NCBI GenBank assembly: GCA_964412845.1
Contig: CAYPQM010000013.1
Coordinates: forward strand, 1 to 60,938
Source of the DNA: JAWWPY01 sp964412845
GTDB taxonomy: Bacteria; Actinomycetota; Actinomycetes; Streptosporangiales; Streptosporangiaceae
Direction: 5' to 3'
DNA length: 60,938 bases
A model generated the notes under the pieces. The model worked only from the letters and a program-made list of their open reading frames with translations. It was not told where the DNA came from and ran no database searches. Below are positions 50,796-58,512 of the stretch, piece after piece; within the stretch, counting starts at the first letter, position 1, and each line of letters starts with the position of its first letter. The translations under genes and the position numbers were made by a program.

Positions 50796-50958
50796 AACGC
50801 CGCTACGGATAACGCCGCTACGGATAACNNNNNNNNNNNNNNNNNNNNNNNNNNNNNNNNNNNNNNNNNNNNNNNNNNNNNNNNNNNNNNNNNNNNNNNN
50901 NNNNNNNNNNNNNNNNNNNNNNNNNNNNAACGCCGCTACGGATAACGCCGCTACGGAT
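50796..50958. repeat. 15-bp tandem repeat (minisatellite) with internal assembly gap
   Basis: AACGCCGCTACGGAT repeats head to tail: two copies and a partial one are visible before the 100-N gap (50829-50928) and two after it, all identical. The gap stands for further copies that could not be assembled, so the array is longer than shown. A 15-bp unit is not spaced like a CRISPR and has no unique spacers. It lies upstream of the methyltransferase gene. Confidence 0.9.
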
Positions 50959-50986
50959 AACCGGCCCGCTCGCGCAGGGCAATTGA

Positions 50987-51012
50987 AGATCACGATCTAC
51001 AGCTGGAGTGCT
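50987..51012 (+). repeat. Copy B of the dispersed 26-bp element
   Basis: Core AGATCACGATCT followed by three bases, GCTG, three bases and TGCT; 21 of 26 positions match the inverted copy at 49800-49825. The last two bases overlap the stop codon of the gene at 51011. The two copies flank the methyltransferase gene and minisatellite in inverted orientation. Confidence 0.6.
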
Positions 51013-51694
51013 AGGCGCCGGGGACGTGCACGGCGATCTCCCCGCCGAGCTGGTACCCGGGCGTCAGGCGAAGATCGTCGCCGCTCCAGAAGCGGCCGGC
51101 GTCATACCAGTTCGGGCGGCGCCTGCCGGGCAGCAGCCCCATCGCCTGGTAAGTGACAGCGATAACTTCCGCGCAGTAGGCGGTCTCCAGGTCGCGGCTC
51201 TCCGGGCGCCTGATGGCCGGCCTGCTGGATGACCTGATGGCCTGCCTGATGGTCGGCGTGATGGCCGGCACCCGCCCGGACAGCCAGCGTGATGCGAGCC
51301 GGGTCGTGGACGGGAACGGCGTGCCGTCCATCCGCGCGATGGTGCGCAGCACCGCGTCCTCCATCTCCCGGGTGACCGGGTGATCCAACTGGCGCAGCCA
51401 GGCTCGCTGGCCGTACTTGGTGGCCCAGACGACGACCGCCGCGCGCAGGTCATGCAGCTGCACCCCGCGCTGGCGGGTACCTGACCACAGGTCGGGCAGG
51501 GACCGGCCAAGTTCCGCGTGCCACATCAGCGGCGGCAGGTCGTCGATGACGACGGACATGCCCACGTGGTTGACCGGGCTGTTGGTCGCCACCTGGATCG
51601 CCCGGTCCGCGACCGTGTGGCCGCGGAACACCCACACGTCACCGGTGCGGGTCAGGTCGATGGCCTCATCTAGGGTGATGCTCACGGCGGGCAC
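51011..51694 (-). CDS. Permuted NlpC/P60-like (papain-fold) protein
   Basis: A 227-residue protein without signal peptide. TGDVWVFRGHTVADRAIQVATNSPVNHVGMSVVID places a His (NHVGM) at the start of a beta strand, and ETAYCAEVIAVTYQAMGLLP places a Cys at the start of a helix. That His-first, Cys-later order is the signature of circularly permuted papain-fold amidases or hydrolases (YiiX/YaeF group). It may cleave an amide, thioester or peptide bond; the target is unknown. It is divergent from the 58-aa gene, with only 17 bases between starts. Confidence 0.7.
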   Translation of the reverse strand: MPAVSITLDEAIDLTRTGDVWVFRGHTVADRAIQVATNSPVNHVGMSVVIDDLPPLMWHAELGRSLPDLWSGTRQRGVQLHDLRAAVVVWATKYGQRAWLRQLDHPVTREMEDAVLRTIARMDGTPFPSTTRLASRWLSGRVPAITPTIRQAIRSSSRPAIRRPESRDLETAYCAEVIAVTYQAMGLLPGRRRPNWYDAGRFWSGDDLRLTPGYQLGGEIAVHVPGA

Positions 51695-51711
51695 GGTCGT
51701 AGCCTAGGCAC

Positions 51712-51888
51712 ATGCGCTGGTGGAAAGTACTGGGACTGGCAGGCTTCGTCGGTGTCGCCGCCACCGGAGTGGTGATCGCCCGGGCCGAGCGGCAGCGGCG
51801 TGCCTACACCCCGCCGGAGATCAGGGAGCGGCTGCACGCGCGGCTGGCCGAAGTCGCCGCCGGCCCGGATGACGGGGACGGCTCATGA
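51712..51888 (+). CDS. Small single-span membrane protein (58 aa)
   Basis: The ATG at 51712 opens a 58-codon frame beginning MRWWKVLGLAGFVGVAATG, then VVIARAERQRRAYTPPEIRERLHARLAEV and an acidic end. It has one hydrophobic helix followed by a basic, amphipathic helical segment, as in small conserved actinobacterial membrane proteins with a YTPxEIRxRLxxR pattern. Its stop codon overlaps the stop of the convergent DUF998 gene. Codon third positions are strongly G/C, as expected for a real gene here. Function unknown. Confidence 0.72.
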   Translation: MRWWKVLGLAGFVGVAATGVVIARAERQRRAYTPPEIRERLHARLAEVAAGPDDGDGS

Positions 51889-52488
51889 CACTGGCGCCCG
51901 GCCGCGGGCCTGCTTCCGGCAACTGAGGACCACGGCCAGCGGCCACAGCGCCTGGGCTCCGGCCGCGACCCGCTCCGCCAGGCCGAGCTGCCCGCCTCCC
52001 GCGCTCAGTTCCAGGTAAAACCAGCCGAGCAGGCCGAGCAGCGCCGCGGTGGCGGCCGCGCACGCCCCGGGCCGCAGCGCCGGTGGCACCGCAGGCCCGG
52101 GCCTGCGGCCGAGAGCGGGCCAGCTGGCCAGGGAGAGGAACGCGACCGCGGCGGCGAGCGTGTGCGGCAGGGAACCTGGCCCGCTGACCGTCACCGGATT
52201 GGCGGCGACCGCCACGGTGGCGGCACCGCCGGTCATCAGCGCGAGCCGCCCCGCCGGGCCAGCGGGCCGCAGGGCCAGTCCGGTGACCAGGTGGCAGGCT
52301 CCGACGGCCAGGAACGCGGCCGTCATCACCCACCGGTCGGCGGCACCGCGGGCGGCCAGCGCGCTGATGGTCCCGGTTACCTGGTCGAAGGAGCCCGGCT
52401 GGAGCGCGGCCGCGACGGTCCACCCGCCAACCAGCAGCACCGGAGCCGCGGCCGACGAGAGCACCCCCCACCACGGCACTTCCCGCAC
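51883..52488 (-). CDS. DUF998 family integral membrane protein
   Basis: From the GTG at 52488 (VREVPWWGVLSSAAAPVLLVGG) the protein has 201 residues and about six hydrophobic helices. SFDQVTGTISALAARGAADRWVMTAAFLAVGACHLVTGLAL is the typical DUF998 block: a short loop with an (S/T)-I-SAL-A pattern followed by the next helix. Function of the family is unknown. An upstream in-frame ATG (52674) would add a Cys/Arg-rich segment unlike the family and was not used. It is convergent and overlapping at the stop codon with the small gene. Confidence 0.78.
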   Translation of the reverse strand: MREVPWWGVLSSAAAPVLLVGGWTVAAALQPGSFDQVTGTISALAARGAADRWVMTAAFLAVGACHLVTGLALRPAGPAGRLALMTGGAATVAVAANPVTVSGPGSLPHTLAAAVAFLSLASWPALGRRPGPAVPPALRPGACAAATAALLGLLGWFYLELSAGGGQLGLAERVAAGAQALWPLAVVLSCRKQARGRAPVS

Positions 52489-52808
52489 TGGGCCCAACCC
52501 TAGTGGTCGGTAGGAGGAGTTCCTTGAGACCACCAGGTGAATCCGGCGGCGGCAGGCCGGACCGCTCGCGGACCGGCGGCGGAGTATCCGTTCAGTCGTG
52601 CAATCCAGCCAGCGCGAGCAACGCGACGCTGGCGGTCGCGGCCCCGGCCCGGCGCAATGACACAGGGCGACCATACCGGAAGCATTGGCCGGCGGCGTGA
52701 GCTGGTGCCCGGCCCGGCCACACCGCCGCCTGGGCCCAGGCGCTGTTACGGGGCGTTAGGATTCCGGGCAGGCGCTGTTGCTGATCCGGGCTAGCTGGAG
52801 GGCCTTGA
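52489..52808. other. 320-bp divergent intergenic region
   Basis: No gene is supportable. It must hold the promoters for DUF998 (left) and the DUF574 methyltransferase (right). CAGGCGCTGTT occurs twice, at 52737-52747 and 52769-52779, 32 bp apart and on one face of the helix, with GTTAGGAT between as a possible -10. That may be a regulator site for the methyltransferase gene. Confidence 0.45.
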
Positions 52809-53633
52809 ATGGCCGATGAGGAGCACGTCCCGCCAGATACGGACGTGACCAAGCCTAATGTGGCGCGCGTCTATGACGCCTTTCTTGGCGGGAAGGACAA
52901 TTTCGCCGCCGACCGGGCGGTCGTCGACTTCGCCTTGCAAATCACCCCTGACGCGCCTGCGGGTGCCCGCGCCAACCGGGCGTTCCTGCGGCGGGCGGTG
53001 CGGTACCTGGTGGCCGAGGCGGGCATCAGCCAGCTCATTGACATCGGGTCTGGCCTGCCCACACAGGGCAATGTGCACGAGGTCGCGCACGCCGCCAACC
53101 CCGACGCGCGGGTCGTGTATGTCGACTACGACCCGGTCGTCCGGGCGCACGCCAATGCGCTGCTCGCTGATGGCCCGAATACGCTGTTCCGCACCGCGGA
53201 CATCCGCGAGCCAGAGAAGATCCTGAACGACGATGCCGTGCGCGAATTCATCGACTTTGACCAGCCGGTCGCGCTGCTGCTGATGGCCATCCTGCATCAC
53301 GTCAACGATCACGAGGATCCGGCGGGCATTGCCGCCCGGCTCCGCGCGGCCCTGAGCCCCGGCAGTCACCTGGCCATCTCCAGCTTCCGCATGCCCGGTC
53401 CGGAGCATGCCGAGGATGCGGCGAAGACCGTGGCGATAGAGAAGCTGTTCAACGAGAAACTGGGCACCGGGCGCTGGCGCTCCGACGAGGAGATCCTGGC
53501 CTGGTTCGGGGACTGGGAACTGCTTGAGCCGGGCCTGGTGCCGCTGCCCGAGTGGCGGCCAGATGTGCGGGGCCAGACCAAGCGGAATGCGACGTACTAC
53601 GGATTTGTCGGCGGCGTCGCCCGGAAGAGATGA
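52809..53633 (+). CDS. DUF574 SAM-dependent methyltransferase
   Basis: A 274-residue member of the actinobacterial DUF574 family (PF04672): TKPNVARVYDAFLGGKDNFAADRAVVD near the start, RANRAFLRRAVRYLVAEAGISQLIDIGSGLPTQGNVHEVA (motif I), VVYVDYDPVVRAHANALL and LLLMAILHHVND, then a C-terminal WRSDEEILAWFGDWELLEPGLVPLPEWRPD. These are the standard family blocks. The methyl acceptor is unknown. The family is nearly confined to actinomycetes and often expanded, which supports the taxonomic placement of this window. Confidence 0.92.
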   Translation: MADEEHVPPDTDVTKPNVARVYDAFLGGKDNFAADRAVVDFALQITPDAPAGARANRAFLRRAVRYLVAEAGISQLIDIGSGLPTQGNVHEVAHAANPDARVVYVDYDPVVRAHANALLADGPNTLFRTADIREPEKILNDDAVREFIDFDQPVALLLMAILHHVNDHEDPAGIAARLRAALSPGSHLAISSFRMPGPEHAEDAAKTVAIEKLFNEKLGTGRWRSDEEILAWFGDWELLEPGLVPLPEWRPDVRGQTKRNATYYGFVGGVARKR

Positions 53634-53691
53634 TCGCGCGTCCCGGCAGTGACGCCGCCGGGCCTTCGCCCGGTTCCGCACGGGGGGAATC

Positions 53692-54459
53692 GTGAATCTG
53701 TTTGACCTGTCCGGAAAGACGGCCGTCGTCACCGGGGGGACCCGCGGAATCGGATTCATGATCGCGCGCGGGCTGCTGGAGGCGGGGGCCCGGGTGTACA
53801 TCAGCTCGCGCAAGGCCGGCGGGTGCGCCGCGGCGGAGCGGGAACTCGCGCAGTACGGGCCGGTCACGGCCATCCCCGCGGACCTGTCGGCCGAGCCGGA
53901 GTGCGTGCGGCTGGCCGCTGACATCGGTGCCCGCGAGCAGCGGCTGCACGTGCTGGTCAACAACGCGGGGGCGACCTGGGGTGCGCCGATCGAGGAGTTC
54001 CCCGCCGCCGCCTGGGACAAGGTCGTGGACCTCAACCTGAAGGCGCCGTTCTTCCTCACCCGGGCGTTCCTGCCGCTCCTGGAAGCCGGCGGGACCCGCG
54101 ACGACCCGGCCCGGGTCATCAACGTCGGCAGCATCGACGGGCTTCACGTGTCCTCGCTGCCCACCTACGCCTACGCGGCGAGCAAGGCGGGACTGCATCA
54201 TCTGACCCGGGTGCTGGCCCGGGAACTCGGCCCGCGCGGGATCACCGTCAACGCGGTTGCTCCTGGGCCGTTCGAGTCCAAGATGATGGCGGCGACCCTG
54301 GAGGCGTTCGGCGCGGCGATCGCCGAGGCGGCGCCGCTGCGCCGGATCGGCCGCCCCGATGACATGGCCGGCGTCGCGGTCTACCTGGCGTCACGGGCCG
54401 GTGCGTACGTCACCGGCGCGGTCATCCCGGTCGACGGCGGCCTCGGCACCACCGTCTGA
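53692..54459 (+). CDS. Short-chain dehydrogenase/reductase
   Basis: The GTG start follows GGGGGGAA. The 255-residue SDR has LSGKTAVVTGGTRGIGFMIARGL, VYISSRK after strand two (NADP type), VNNAGATWG, INVGSIDGLHV with the catalytic Ser and YAYAASKAGLHHL with Tyr and Lys. It resembles the 3-oxoacyl-ACP-reductase or gluconate-5-dehydrogenase branch, but the substrate cannot be assigned. It stands 58 bases after the DUF574 gene and may share its transcript. Confidence 0.88.
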   Translation: MNLFDLSGKTAVVTGGTRGIGFMIARGLLEAGARVYISSRKAGGCAAAERELAQYGPVTAIPADLSAEPECVRLAADIGAREQRLHVLVNNAGATWGAPIEEFPAAAWDKVVDLNLKAPFFLTRAFLPLLEAGGTRDDPARVINVGSIDGLHVSSLPTYAYAASKAGLHHLTRVLARELGPRGITVNAVAPGPFESKMMAATLEAFGAAIAEAAPLRRIGRPDDMAGVAVYLASRAGAYVTGAVIPVDGGLGTTV

Positions 54460-54577
54460 CCTGGCTGCTCTCGGCCCCGGCGTTTCGGAGGACCGCAGGA
54501 AGCTAAATGGCGGGGCCGAATCATGGCAATTCATCCGCGTCCATTGACCCGGCGATCACGGCGGCATACAGTCCGCA

Positions 54578-54606
54578 TGACTAACAGGAAAGTTTCCTAT
54601 TAGTCA
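54578..54606. promoter_or_regulatory. 29-bp near-perfect palindrome in front of the GH18 gene
   Basis: TGACTAACAGGAAA, a central G, then TTTCCTATTAGTCA: the 14-bp arms match except for one position. It ends 26 bases upstream of the ATG, in the place expected for an operator over the promoter or start site. It does not resemble the DasR site (ACTGGTCTAGACCAGT-like) used for many chitinases. It is also far more AT-rich than its surroundings. Confidence 0.75.
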
Positions 54607-54632
54607 ATGACCGGACGCGTGAAAGGAACAAG

Positions 54633-56000
54633 ATGCGACGATGGCGCACGGCAACGACGCTGGCGGTGGCACCCCTGATCCTCGCCGCCGGGCTGGCAGG
54701 CTTCGCGGCCGCCACCGCCACAACCACCGTGACCGTGAACGAGGCCGCGAACGCGGCCGCGAGCTTCCCCGCGCACTACGCCGCGCCCTACCTGCAGATC
54801 TCCAGCAGCGACGCGGGCGACATGGCCGCTGACCTCAGCGCCACCGGTGACAAGTCCTACACGCTGGCATTCCTCATCCCAAGCTCGGGGTGCAGCCAGC
54901 AATGGGAGGACGGCGGCAACGCGGTCGGGGCCTTCGCCGCGCAGATAAACTCGCTCACCGCCGCGGGCGGCAACGTCATCATTTCCTTTGGCGGCGAAAG
55001 CGGTGGCGAGGTCGCCCAGACCTGCACCTCGGTCTCCTCGCTGACCGCCGCCTATGCCAGCGTGCTGAATGCCTACGGCGTGTCCCGGCTGGACTTCGAC
55101 ATCGAGGGCGCCACCCTGGGCGACTCGGCCGCCAACAACCGGCGTAACCAGGCACTGGCCGCGCTGCAAGCCGGGAACCCCGGCGTGCAGGTCGACTACA
55201 CCCTCGCCGTGGCGCCGGACGGCCTGCCCGCCGCGGAACTCGGCGTGCTGCAGAACGCCAAGAGCAACGGCGTCAAGGTCAGCCTGGTCAACATCATGAC
55301 CATGGACTTCGGCAACGGCCAGAACGCGCTCAACGACGCGCTGTCCGCGGCCAAGGCCACAGCGGCCCAACTCGCCAGCCTCTATGGCATCTCCACCGCC
55401 CAGGCGTACGGCCTGCTCGGCCTGACCCCCATCGCGGGGCAGAACGACGACAACGAGTTCTTCTCCCAGTCCGATGCCTCATCGCTGGAAAGCTTCGCAG
55501 CCGCCAACGGCGTCCAGGAACTGTCCTTCTGGGAGGTTGACGGATACGACAAGCCGGCCGGCTACGCCTACTCACGCATCTTCAACGCGATCACCGGCGG
55601 GAGTTCCACCGCGGCCACCGGGCCGATCACCGGCTACGGCAGCCTGTGCGTCGACGTGCGGAGTGCCAGCACGGCCAACTTCACCCCCGTGCAGGTCTAC
55701 ACGTGCAACGGGACCAATGCCCAGCAGTGGACCGTCACCTCCAGCGGGGCCCTCCAGGCGCTCGGCAAATGCCTGGACATCAACGGCGGCGGCACCAGCA
55801 ACGGCAGCACCGTCGACCTGTACGACTGCAACGGCACCGGCGCCCAGGTCTGGCAGCGGCAAAGCGGCGGCGCTCTCTACAACCCGCAGTCCGGCAAGTG
55901 CCTCGACGACACCAACTGGTCCACCACCCCCGGCACCCAGTTGCAGATCTGGTCGTGCAGCGGCAACGCCAACCAGGATTGGACCCTGCCTGGCGGGTGA
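54633..56000 (+). CDS. Secreted GH18 chitinase-like protein with ricin-type lectin domain
   Basis: A 455-residue protein with a signal peptide (MRRWRTATTLAVAPLILAAGLAGFAAATAT). Residues about 45-320 are a GH18 barrel: YAAPYLQISSS at the first strand, GGNVIISFGGESGG, and the catalytic RLDFDIEG with Asp154, Asp156 and Glu158; SFWEVDGYD closes the barrel. Residues about 330-455 form a ricin-B/CBM13 lectin with QQW, QVW and QDW repeats. It should bind and cut chitin or a related glycan outside the cell. The palindrome just upstream suggests its own regulator. Confidence 0.88.
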   Translation: MRRWRTATTLAVAPLILAAGLAGFAAATATTTVTVNEAANAAASFPAHYAAPYLQISSSDAGDMAADLSATGDKSYTLAFLIPSSGCSQQWEDGGNAVGAFAAQINSLTAAGGNVIISFGGESGGEVAQTCTSVSSLTAAYASVLNAYGVSRLDFDIEGATLGDSAANNRRNQALAALQAGNPGVQVDYTLAVAPDGLPAAELGVLQNAKSNGVKVSLVNIMTMDFGNGQNALNDALSAAKATAAQLASLYGISTAQAYGLLGLTPIAGQNDDNEFFSQSDASSLESFAAANGVQELSFWEVDGYDKPAGYAYSRIFNAITGGSSTAATGPITGYGSLCVDVRSASTANFTPVQVYTCNGTNAQQWTVTSSGALQALGKCLDINGGGTSNGSTVDLYDCNGTGAQVWQRQSGGALYNPQSGKCLDDTNWSTTPGTQLQIWSCSGNANQDWTLPGG

Positions 56001-56017
56001 CCGACGCTGCCGCCACA

Positions 56018-56074
56018 TGGCGCCGGCCGCTGGTACCTCTCGAGAACCCGAGCGGTTACCAGCGGCCGGCGCCA
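56018..56074. terminator. Long perfect hairpin between convergent genes
   Basis: TGGCGCCGGCCGCTGGTA and its exact complement TACCAGCGGCCGGCGCCA form an 18-bp perfect stem; the 21-base loop can fold further (CTCG/CGAG). It lies between the GH18 gene end (56000) and the SnoaL-like gene end (56090) and should terminate both. Confidence 0.88.
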
Positions 56075-56089
56075 GCCCCAGATGGCAGG

Positions 56090-56494
56090 TCAGTTCCGCA
56101 GGACCGCCTCGGTCTGCGCGCTGTCCTCGGAGCCGCGGTAGTACGCGATCTTGCCGTCGCGGAAGGTGAAGAAGTGATGCAGGTTCATCGCCTCGGTCTT
56201 GCCGGTGCTGCGCGACCTGGCCCGGAACCGGACCACGGTGAGCACGTCGGTGTCGTTGGCGGCGTAGGAAACCGGCGTGAACTCCAGCACTTCGATGGCC
56301 GACCCGAACGCGGTGAAGAACGCCGCGACGCCGTCCTTCCCGTGCCGCACGCCGTACCAGGGGGCGGCGGCCGAGGCGGCCTCCGCGGCCCAGTCGACAT
56401 CGTCGGTGACGGCGTCGAGGATCGCGGCGACATCGCCGCGGCCAAATGCTTCGTATACCTGCCTGATGGCTTTGATATTGACGTCAGCGCTCAC
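56090..56494 (-). CDS. SnoaL/NTF2-like protein
   Basis: A 134-residue alpha+beta-barrel protein: VNIKAIRQVYEAFGRGDVAAILDAVTDDVDWAAE is the classic N-terminal helix pattern of the SnoaL-like family, followed by HGKDGVAAFFTAFGSAIEVLEFTPVSY and a C-terminal NLHHFFTFRDGKIAYYRGSED. Members include small-molecule isomerases, hydrolases and non-enzymatic ligand binders. The role is unknown. It lies 35 bases after the small monooxygenase-like gene on the same strand. Confidence 0.85.
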   Translation of the reverse strand: MSADVNIKAIRQVYEAFGRGDVAAILDAVTDDVDWAAEAASAAAPWYGVRHGKDGVAAFFTAFGSAIEVLEFTPVSYAANDTDVLTVVRFRARSRSTGKTEAMNLHHFFTFRDGKIAYYRGSEDSAQTEAVLRN

Positions 56495-56529
56495 GGGGAA
56501 CTCCCCTCCGGCCCGGACTGCCCGGGTGC

Positions 56530-56832
56530 CTAGTACTGGTCAGGTGAGGCGATGGCCTCGCTGATGGTGATCTCTGGCGGCGCGGGGGCGGCACCGACGG
56601 AGCCGATGAACGCCTGAAGGTCGGGGTCCGAGAAGAAGTCCTGGAACTGCTCGACGGTCTCCCACTCGTCGACCATCACGACGCATCCGTCGCCGATTCC
56701 GAAACGGTGGTGAACCCCGCCCGCCGCCCGGGCCATGTCACTGATCTTCGCGAACTCACCGGCCCGATCGGTGAGAGCTTGGCGGAACGCCGCGGTGTCC
56801 CCTTGGAATTTCCCGATGACCAGCACGCTCAT
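56530..56832 (-). CDS. Small dimeric alpha/beta-barrel (ABM-like) protein
   Basis: From the ATG at 56832, which has AAGGAGGGGG in front, the protein has 100 residues: MSVLVIGKFQGDTAAFRQAL, HHRFGIGDGCVVMVDEWETVEQFQDFFSDPDLQAFIGSVG. Strand-helix-strand order with VDEWET is typical of antibiotic-biosynthesis-monooxygenase-like ferredoxin folds, which act as dimers on small aromatics or bind them. It precedes the SnoaL-like gene, and both could work on one small molecule. Confidence 0.75.
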   Translation of the reverse strand: MSVLVIGKFQGDTAAFRQALTDRAGEFAKISDMARAAGGVHHRFGIGDGCVVMVDEWETVEQFQDFFSDPDLQAFIGSVGAAPAPPEITISEAIASPDQY

Positions 56833-56944
56833 GACCCAGACCCCCTCCTTGAGTTCTGCACGCCTGACGGCTGCAGCTTCCACGAGGGATACGTCGCCGG
56901 GGCAGGCACCGGATCACCCGGCCCGGGCAGTGATCTGGCCGGGC

Positions 56945-57811
56945 CTAGTCGAGCGCGAGCGTGGAGGCCGCGGCGAGAACCTGGGCGGCCCGGCTGGGAT
57001 CGCCGGTGACCTGCAGCTCAAGGTCGGCGGGAGTGACCCGGTTGGCGACCAGCCGGCAGAAGCCAACCGCGTCGGTGACGATGCGGATGGAGACTGGATC
57101 GGACGGCCCGTCGCCGACCGCGACATCCCAGGTGCCGCCACCTGCCCCGGTGAGCACCAGCCGGACGTTGACCGGCTCGTGCAGGCCGGTCCGGGTCGCG
57201 GCCGGCGGCAGCACCCGGGAGGCTAGCTCGGTCATCAGCCGCAGCGTCGGAGCGTCCGGCACCGAGGAGGGCAGCCCGGCCGCCAGGCGGATGTCGTTGT
57301 CATGGGTCCACAGCTCGAAGGCCCGGACAACGAGCAGCGCACCCAGCGAGAGCCGCATGCCGTGCACCGCGACTTCGGCGGCGTGCTCGCCGAAGGCGCT
57401 GACCAGGCTGAGCGTGCGGCCGGCCGCGTAACGCCACTCGGCGCGGGTCTGCGCTATGGGCCGCCCAGCCTGCCGCATCGCGGCCGCCTGGGTCGACTCG
57501 ACGTGGTTCGCATCGGCCACCCCCGGGTCGCCGGCCAGGCCGCGGCGCGTGTCGTCCTCGACCCCGATCAGGTGGCCGACCAGGCCCTGCACGTCCAGGC
57601 CGCGCAGCACGGTCAGCCGCCACTCTTCGTCGGTCAGCGCGCACAGCAGCCCGTAAAACGCGTCCGCCGCGCGGCTGAACGCCTCGGCCGGCGAGATCTC
57701 CGGGACCTCCGGAACGGGGCGGCCGACGGCCCGCGCCTGCCGGGAGGCCTCCAGCACACGGTCCCGCAGGCCGGCCGGCAGCGCCATCGGTGCACGCCCC
57801 TCGGCCGTCAT
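56945..57811 (-). CDS. Maleylpyruvate-isomerase/DinB-fold protein, likely partner of the ECF sigma factor
   Basis: A 288-residue protein. FSRAADAFYGLLCALTDEEWRLTVLRGLDVQGLVGHLIGVEDDTRRGL (about 45-93) is the mycothiol-dependent maleylpyruvate isomerase N-terminal four-helix domain, with the DVQGLVGHL helix bearing the conserved His. A C-terminal SCP2-like domain follows. The ATG overlaps the stop of the ECF sigma gene. Proteins with this fold are often encoded with ECF sigma factors and may serve as redox- or ligand-sensing anti-sigma factors (inference); there is no membrane segment. Confidence 0.72.
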   Translation of the reverse strand: MTAEGRAPMALPAGLRDRVLEASRQARAVGRPVPEVPEISPAEAFSRAADAFYGLLCALTDEEWRLTVLRGLDVQGLVGHLIGVEDDTRRGLAGDPGVADANHVESTQAAAMRQAGRPIAQTRAEWRYAAGRTLSLVSAFGEHAAEVAVHGMRLSLGALLVVRAFELWTHDNDIRLAAGLPSSVPDAPTLRLMTELASRVLPPAATRTGLHEPVNVRLVLTGAGGGTWDVAVGDGPSDPVSIRIVTDAVGFCRLVANRVTPADLELQVTGDPSRAAQVLAAASTLALD

Positions 57812-58512
57812 GATGACTCCAGCAACTGCCGGTCCAGCACGGTTTCCAGCTTGGCCAGGGCAAGTCTCAGCCGCGACTTGGCGGTGCCCTCCGGGATGCC
57901 GGCCGCGAGCGCGACCTCACGGCAGGTGAGCCCACCGAAGTAGGCCAGCTCGACGACTCGGCGCTGGCCGTCGGGCAGCAGGTTCACCGCGGCTCGCACC
58001 GTGCTGGCGGCGTCCGCGGCCGTCACCTCTTCGAGGGGGGAGGGGTGCCGCGGCCCGGGGGTCAGCCGGTGATGCCGCTCCTGGCGGGCGATCCGGCGAA
58101 GCTCGCTGCGCACCAGGTCCACCGCCCGGTGCCGGGCCAGCACGATGAGGTAGGTGCGCAGCGCCCCGGCCGCCGGGTCATACCGATCAGCATGACTCCA
58201 CAGCTCCACGAACACATCCTGGACAACATCCTGCGCGGCGCTGCCCTCGCCGAGCACGCGCAGCGCAGCACCGTAAACGGCCGGCCCGAGGCGGTCGAAG
58301 ACCTCTGCGAGAGCATGGTCGTCACCGGCCGTCAGGCGCGCCGCCAGCAGCGCGTCCGTTCCCCCCACGCCTGGGACGCTAGCGCGGCCGACCGGCGCCG
58401 GGCAACAGGCCGGCGTGGTCTGCTCCGCGACCGGACCGGCCAGGCATGCTCCGTAAAGCGTCGCTGGCACCGTGCCTCCTCCGCCCAGGGCCTCCTCCGC
58501 CGGGGATGCCAC
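57808..58512 (-). CDS. ECF-type RNA polymerase sigma factor
   Basis: Region 2 is visible in ALAEVFDRLGPAVYGAALRVLGEGSAAQDVVQDVFVELW (about 68-106) with RYDPAAGALRTYLIVLARHRAVDLVRSE, and region 4 in VNLLPDGQRRVVELAYFGGLTCREVALAAGIPEGTAKSRLRLALAKLE. Length from 58512 is 234 residues; the first about 50 are Cys/Pro-rich and may not be translated, since a GTG at 58368 would start directly before the core. It is co-encoded with the isomerase-fold protein downstream. The genes it switches on cannot be read from this window. Confidence 0.88.
   Translation of the reverse strand: MASPAEEALGGGGTVPATLYGACLAGPVAEQTTPACCPAPVGRASVPGVGGTDALLAARLTAGDDHALAEVFDRLGPAVYGAALRVLGEGSAAQDVVQDVFVELWSHADRYDPAAGALRTYLIVLARHRAVDLVRSELRRIARQERHHRLTPGPRHPSPLEEVTAADAASTVRAAVNLLPDGQRRVVELAYFGGLTCREVALAAGIPEGTAKSRLRLALAKLETVLDRQLLESS

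Noticed and set aside
50796..50958. CRISPR array
   Set aside because: The units are 15 bp, directly adjacent and without unique spacers, and no cas genes are present.
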